Notes under the pieces: model-generated
Seen by the model: the letters and a program-made list of their open reading frames with translations, nothing else
Told to the model about the DNA's origin: nothing
The model's database searches: none
Assembly: GCA_945917985.1 (NCBI GenBank)
Contig: CAMEIH010000001.1
Coordinates: forward strand, 1 to 43,983
DNA length: 43,983 bases
Origin: an uncultured Clostridium sp.
GTDB taxonomy: Bacteria > Bacillota > Clostridia > Lachnospirales > Lachnospiraceae
Direction of reading: 5' to 3'
Translations under genes and position numbers: made by a program
In this document: piece by piece, positions 40,571 to 43,983 of the stretch
Layout: each line of letters opens with the position of its first letter
How positions within the stretch are numbered: position 1 is the stretch's first letter

Positions 40571-41962
40571 TTACTGATATGCCTTTAATATGTTTGTTGC
40601 GGTCTCCTGTGCAGTATTCAGTGCTGATTCTACATCGGACTGACCGGTCATGACATAGGAGATTGCATCATCAATGGCCTTCTGTACTTCTGCCTGATTA
40701 TAAGTGGAAAGCTCTGCATAGCCATATTCAAGCTGATCTCTTGCCACCAGACAGTAGGGGAATTCTTCCGCATATGTTTTCATTCTCTCTGTCTCATAAG
40801 CACTTGGTCTTGTGGCCACATAACCGGTATCGATACTCCACTGTGCCACTCTCTCATCGTCTGTCATCCACTTGATGAATTCGAAAGCTGCCTTTTGTCT
40901 TTCCTCAGATACACCCTTAAAGATGTAGAAGTTACCGCCACCTGTGGGAGAACCGTAAGATTCATTCGCTGGAAGCATTGCCACGCCGAAATCAAAGGTT
41001 GCATTATTCTTTACGTTGGTTAAGTTTCCGGTAGTGTGATACATCATAGCTGTTTTACCTTCAATAAAATCGGAAGGTGTGGTGGCCCAAGCTACGATAC
41101 CCTCAGGCATGGATCCGTCCTCTGCAAGCGATTTCCAGAAGGAAAGTCCCTTTGCTGTTCTCGCATCATTATAGTAAACCTCTGTACCCGTATCGTTCAT
41201 CAGATTGAATCCGTTCTGCTGTGTACAGAAGGTCTGAAGCATCCAGTAAGCATATCCGTCAGAAGGGATTTCAATTCCGTATCTGGTGCTTCCGTTTTCT
41301 GTTTTGGTCAGTTTTGCCGCATATTCCTTTAACTCATCCCATGTTGCCGGGGCTTTTTCCGGATCAAGTCCTGCTTCTGCAAAGGCTTCTTTGTTATAGT
41401 AAAGTACGATCGTACTTCTCTGCCAGGGAATACCATATGTAGTTTCTCCGTCACGGCTGTTCATCATAAAGCCCTCGTAAAATCCGTTCAGCCATTCCTT
41501 ATCTTCCTCTGTCGTGCAGAAGCTGTCCATGGGAACAACGGCATCCATGGCAAGCAGGGAATACAGATCGATAGAAAACATGATGGCAAGATCAGGTGTA
41601 TTACCACCTTTGATGGCTGCCTGTACCTTGGTTCTGGTATCTGCATAGCTTCCTGCATAAACGGGCTTAACAGTTACGTTAGGATTTTCTTCGTGATACT
41701 GTGCACAGAGTGCATCGATCAGTGCGTCAGGGCCTCCGCCAACAGAAACGGGGAAATACATGGTAAGTTCGATGGGTTCGGTATTTGATGTCGTTTCTGC
41801 TGCTTCTTTTGTTTCTTCTGTTTCTTCTGCGCTCTGCCCTGCAGTTTCTGTTGTATTTGTTGTACTATCAGTTGCACTTGCTGCTGTGTTTGCACTCTGT
41901 CCGCATGCCATCAAGGAAAAAGCCATAACGCCGGCAAGTAATCCGCATAATAATCTTTTCAT
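40571..41962 (-). CDS. ABC transporter solute-binding lipoprotein, UgpB/sugar type
   Basis: A 463-residue extracellular binding protein. A lipoprotein signal (MKRLLCGLLAGVMAFSLMAC, lipobox LMAC) anchors it to the membrane. A Thr/Glu-rich linker of about 45 residues follows. The family-1 solute-binding fold then begins at IELTMYFPVSVGG. GIPWQRSTIVLYYNKEAFAE and MYHTTGNL are typical of binding proteins for sugars or glycerol-3-phosphate-like compounds. GAGGAGA lies about 6 bases before the ATG at 41962. It heads the eight-gene operon. The phosphoesterases downstream favour a phosphorylated or phosphodiester solute, but a plain sugar cannot be excluded. Confidence 0.85.
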   Translation of the reverse strand: MKRLLCGLLAGVMAFSLMACGQSANTAASATDSTTNTTETAGQSAEETEETKEAAETTSNTEPIELTMYFPVSVGGGPDALIDALCAQYHEENPNVTVKPVYAGSYADTRTKVQAAIKGGNTPDLAIMFSIDLYSLLAMDAVVPMDSFCTTEEDKEWLNGFYEGFMMNSRDGETTYGIPWQRSTIVLYYNKEAFAEAGLDPEKAPATWDELKEYAAKLTKTENGSTRYGIEIPSDGYAYWMLQTFCTQQNGFNLMNDTGTEVYYNDARTAKGLSFWKSLAEDGSMPEGIVAWATTPSDFIEGKTAMMYHTTGNLTNVKNNATFDFGVAMLPANESYGSPTGGGNFYIFKGVSEERQKAAFEFIKWMTDDERVAQWSIDTGYVATRPSAYETERMKTYAEEFPYCLVARDQLEYGYAELSTYNQAEVQKAIDDAISYVMTGQSDVESALNTAQETATNILKAYQ

Positions 41963-41991
41963 ATTCTGTCTCCTCAATATTTTCTCATTTT

Positions 41992-42005
41992 CTTACGTAC
42001 GCAAG
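41992..42005. promoter_or_regulatory. Candidate operator of the ABC operon
   Basis: CTTACGTACGCAAG is a near-perfect palindrome (one mismatched pair) 30 bases before the binding-protein start. It resembles a LacI-type operator with a central CG-containing core. No regulator gene is adjacent and no strong promoter pair was identified. Confidence 0.35.
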
Positions 42006-42071
42006 TTAATTTTACGTCAGAGGAATCCGGAAAACTATCATGAAAAGGTAAGTTGTTTGTAAGAAATGTGT

Positions 42072-42116
42072 AAAAAAGATCATGACCATGAACGCTGTCT
42101 GCATTCATGGTCATGA
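42072..42116 (-). terminator. Terminator of the glnA-ANTAR transcript
   Basis: Thirteen-base arms (42080-42092 and 42104-42116) pair perfectly around an eleven-base loop and are followed on the minus strand by six T. It lies just after the ANTAR stop. Confidence 0.9.
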
Positions 42117-42121
42117 CCTGC

Positions 42122-42673
42122 CTATACTTTCATCATGGTCAGCACCATCTGTGCTGTTTCCACCATATTTGTTCCACTGTCCATACTGCACTTCTGTATG
42201 TATCTGTGGGCTTCTTCTTCCGTCATATGATTGCGATTCATCAGAATCTCTTTTGCCTGTTTAATCAGTGCCACTTCTTCAGGGTTTCTCTCCCTTGGTT
42301 TTGACCTTTGCTTTCTCTTTCTCCGCTCAATGGTCTGGATCATCATATCAACCGTGTTGATCAGATCGTGCACCTTAAGGGGCATGGACAAGCACATGAT
42401 TTCCTTGTCCACCATACCACCACCCAGTATCTGCTGAGAAGCCATAAGGAGCATTTCAAAACCGAAGGGAAGATCGTCATGAAGCTGCGAATAAATCATA
42501 TCCGTCATCTTATATCCGCAGATGATGATGCCATAGTTGAGTCCATCCGCAAGGGCAAGAGCCTGAGCACCGGTTGTGCATATGCCAGATACCGGAATAC
42601 CGCTTCTGACTAACAGATTCTTAATACTCTTAGCATCATCTATCTTCGGGAGGGCTATAATCACGCTGGTCAT
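42122..42673 (-). CDS. ANTAR-domain antitermination regulator with degenerate receiver
   Basis: A 183-residue RNA-binding regulator. The N-terminal 115 residues look like a response-regulator receiver (SVIIALPKIDDAKSIKNLLV). The place of the phospho-acceptor Asp reads IIICGYKM, so classical phosphorylation is doubtful. A charged linker (ERRKRKQRSKPRERN) leads to the C-terminal ANTAR domain (about 130-180), with EVALIKQAKEILMNRNHMTE and EEAHRYIQK. ANTAR domains bind paired RNA hairpins to prevent termination. GGAGGTG precedes the ATG at 42673. It lies 70 bases after glnA, on the same transcript, which suggests nitrogen-linked control. Confidence 0.85.
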   Translation of the reverse strand: MTSVIIALPKIDDAKSIKNLLVRSGIPVSGICTTGAQALALADGLNYGIIICGYKMTDMIYSQLHDDLPFGFEMLLMASQQILGGGMVDKEIMCLSMPLKVHDLINTVDMMIQTIERRKRKQRSKPRERNPEEVALIKQAKEILMNRNHMTEEEAHRYIQKCSMDSGTNMVETAQMVLTMMKV

Positions 42674-42743
42674 AGGCACACCTCCTCTCACTTACAGATT
42701 GTAAAAAACAATACCGACACGCTCCGCGAGTCATCTTACCAGA

Positions 42744-43983
42744 CTAATACTGGTTCAAATACTGGTTTATTTCCCAATCTGTAACCTGAGCAGTATAGTT
42801 TGCCCATTCTTTCTTCTTTGCTTCAATATATTTTTGGGAAACATGCTCTCCGAGAACTTCCCTGATAAATTCATCCTTTTCAAGCTCTGCAACGGCTTCA
42901 CTCAAATTGCCCGGGATTGCCTCAATGCCTGTCTCTTTCCTTTCCTCTTCCGTCATGGCAAAAATATTGCAGTCTACACTTGCCGGAGGCTCAATCTGAT
43001 TGACAATACCGTCAAGTCCTGCACGCAGGCATACTGCCAGTGCCAGATACGGATTAGCCGAAGAGTCAGGGCAACGAAGCTCTATCCTGGTATGCTCTCC
43101 TCTTGCTGCCGGAATCCGAATCAGCGGACTTCTGTTGGTCGCACTCCACGCAATATAAACCGGTGCCTCATAGCCGGGAACCAGTCTCTTATAGGAATTG
43201 ACAAGGGGATTGGTGATTGCTGTCATTCCCTTCATATGCTTAATAATACCGCCGATAAAGTAATATGCTTCCTTGCTAAGGCCGTTCTTATCGGAAGGGT
43301 CGGAAAAGATATTTTTTCCATCCTTTGCAAGAGACATGTTGATATGCATACCGGAACCGTTTACACCAAACTTCGGTTTCGGCATAAAGGTGGCATGCAG
43401 ACCATGTCTTTTGGCGATGGTCTTTACTGTCAGTTTAAAGGTCATAATGTTATCAGCTGTGGCAAGGGCTTCGTCATAGCGGAAATCAATTTCATGTTGT
43501 GCCGGTGCCACTTCATGATGGGAGGCCTCCACAACAAATCCCATTTCTTCCAGTGTCAGAATCATATCTCTTCTGGCATTTTCACCAAGATCAAGGGGGC
43601 CTAAATCAAAATATCCTGCCTGTTCATGTGTCACGGTTGTGGGCAGCCCGTTCTCATCTGTGTGGAACAGAAAAAATTCACACTCAGGACCTACTTCAAA
43701 GGTATAACCAAGGTCTGCTGCCTCTTTCACGGCACGCTTTAAAATATATCTGGGATCTCCCTCAAAGGGCTGACCGTTTGGTCTGTACACATCACAGATC
43801 AGTCTGGCAACCTTTCCCTGCTGGGGTCTCCACGGGAAGATCTCAAGGGTATCGAGATCAGGATACAGAATCATATCTGATTCCTCAATTCTGACGAATC
43901 CTTCTATGGAAGATCCGTCAAACATACATTTATTGTCCAGCGCTTTTTCAAGCTGGCTTACGGTAATGGCAACATTCTTAAGC
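42744..43983 (-). CDS. glnA: Glutamine synthetase type I, 5' end outside the window
   Basis: At least 412 codons of glutamine synthetase, which makes glutamine from glutamate, ammonia and ATP. The frame stays open through position 43983 and reads [20 protein letters not shown] before the ATG at 43925, so the true start lies beyond the window. Motifs are [77 protein letters not shown] and the NRSPLIRIP segment. Only the GSI-alpha type fits this length; the adenylylation loop is absent. Regulation by the downstream ANTAR protein is plausible. Confidence 0.95.
   Translation of the reverse strand, partial: LKNVAITVSQLEKALDNKCMFDGSSIEGFVRIEESDMILYPDLDTLEIFPWRPQQGKVARLICDVYRPNGQPFEGDPRYILKRAVKEAADLGYTFEVGPECEFFLFHTDENGLPTTVTHEQAGYFDLGPLDLGENARRDMILTLEEMGFVVEASHHEVAPAQHEIDFRYDEALATADNIMTFKLTVKTIAKRHGLHATFMPKPKFGVNGSGMHINMSLAKDGKNIFSDPSDKNGLSKEAYYFIGGIIKHMKGMTAITNPLVNSYKRLVPGYEAPVYIAWSATNRSPLIRIPAARGEHTRIELRCPDSSANPYLALAVCLRAGLDGIVNQIEPPASVDCNIFAMTEEERKETGIEAIPGNLSEAVAELEKDEFIREVLGEHVSQKYIEAKKKEWANYTAQVTDWEINQYLNQY

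Noticed and set aside
42834..43604. A 256-codon plus-strand frame
   Set aside because: Antisense shadow of glutamine synthetase with no recognisable domain.
1..43983. CRISPR arrays, tRNA and rRNA genes, complete insertion sequences
   Set aside because: Looked for on both strands by eye; no regularly spaced repeats, tRNA-like cloverleaf ends or transposase frames were seen.

Overview
The window looks like chromosome from an anaerobic Gram-positive of the Clostridia, most likely a motile member of the Lachnospiraceae. The evidence is LL-diaminopimelate aminotransferase (DapL) paired with DapF, a Leu-type T-box leader, strong AGGAGG ribosome sites, an ANTAR regulator beside glutamine synthetase, a flagellin with a sigma-28-like promoter, and the general protein style. 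Almost every gene from 8 kb to the end is ordinary core or semi-core content. The first 6.5 kb is visibly more AT-rich and is an accessory island.

Region 1 (1-6.5 kb, minus strand) is the standout. It is a tightly packed seven-gene operon whose gaps and overlaps are only a few bases. In transcription order it encodes a ThsB-like TIR protein, an Nmad2-type nucleotide-modification-associated protein, a protein with a degenerate TIR, a TIR and a SLOG domain, a protein of the 5-hydroxymethyl-dU kinase helical-domain family, a thymidylate-synthase homologue that keeps the uracil-determining Asn, a small three-helix membrane protein, and a third TIR protein. This reads as an anti-phage or conflict system that joins Thoeris-like NAD/nucleotide signalling (TIR plus SLOG) to enzymes normally seen making hypermodified thymines in phage DNA. 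I cannot tell from the sequence whether the exact combination has been described.

Region 2 (7-25 kb) holds a D-lactate-type dehydrogenase, nagA, a leuA fused to an AraC-type DNA-binding domain under a Leu T-box, a TrmH-type rRNA methylase, a TauE/SafE exporter, an ECF sigma/anti-sigma pair and dapF-dapL. It then has a phosphate operon (Na/Pi cotransporter, ppk1, corA) with a Pho-box-like repeat array. The 5' end of ppk1 carries a frameshifting deletion. Flagellin follows.

Region 3 (25-34 kb) has a YafQ/DinJ toxin-antitoxin pair, gene remnants, a dedA-glycosyltransferase-response regulator-histidine kinase operon, a glycosyltransferase that appears fused by deletion to a zinc-phospholipase-C-like domain, and a zinc-ribbon membrane protein.

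Region 4 (34-42 kb, minus strand) is probably one eight-gene operon: a sugar-type ABC importer (binding lipoprotein and two permeases), a metallophosphoesterase, a small membrane protein, an HD phosphohydrolase, a zinc-dependent phospholipase-C-like protein and an MFS permease. The window ends with an ANTAR regulator and the 3' part of glnA.

No tRNA, rRNA, CRISPR array or complete insertion sequence was seen.
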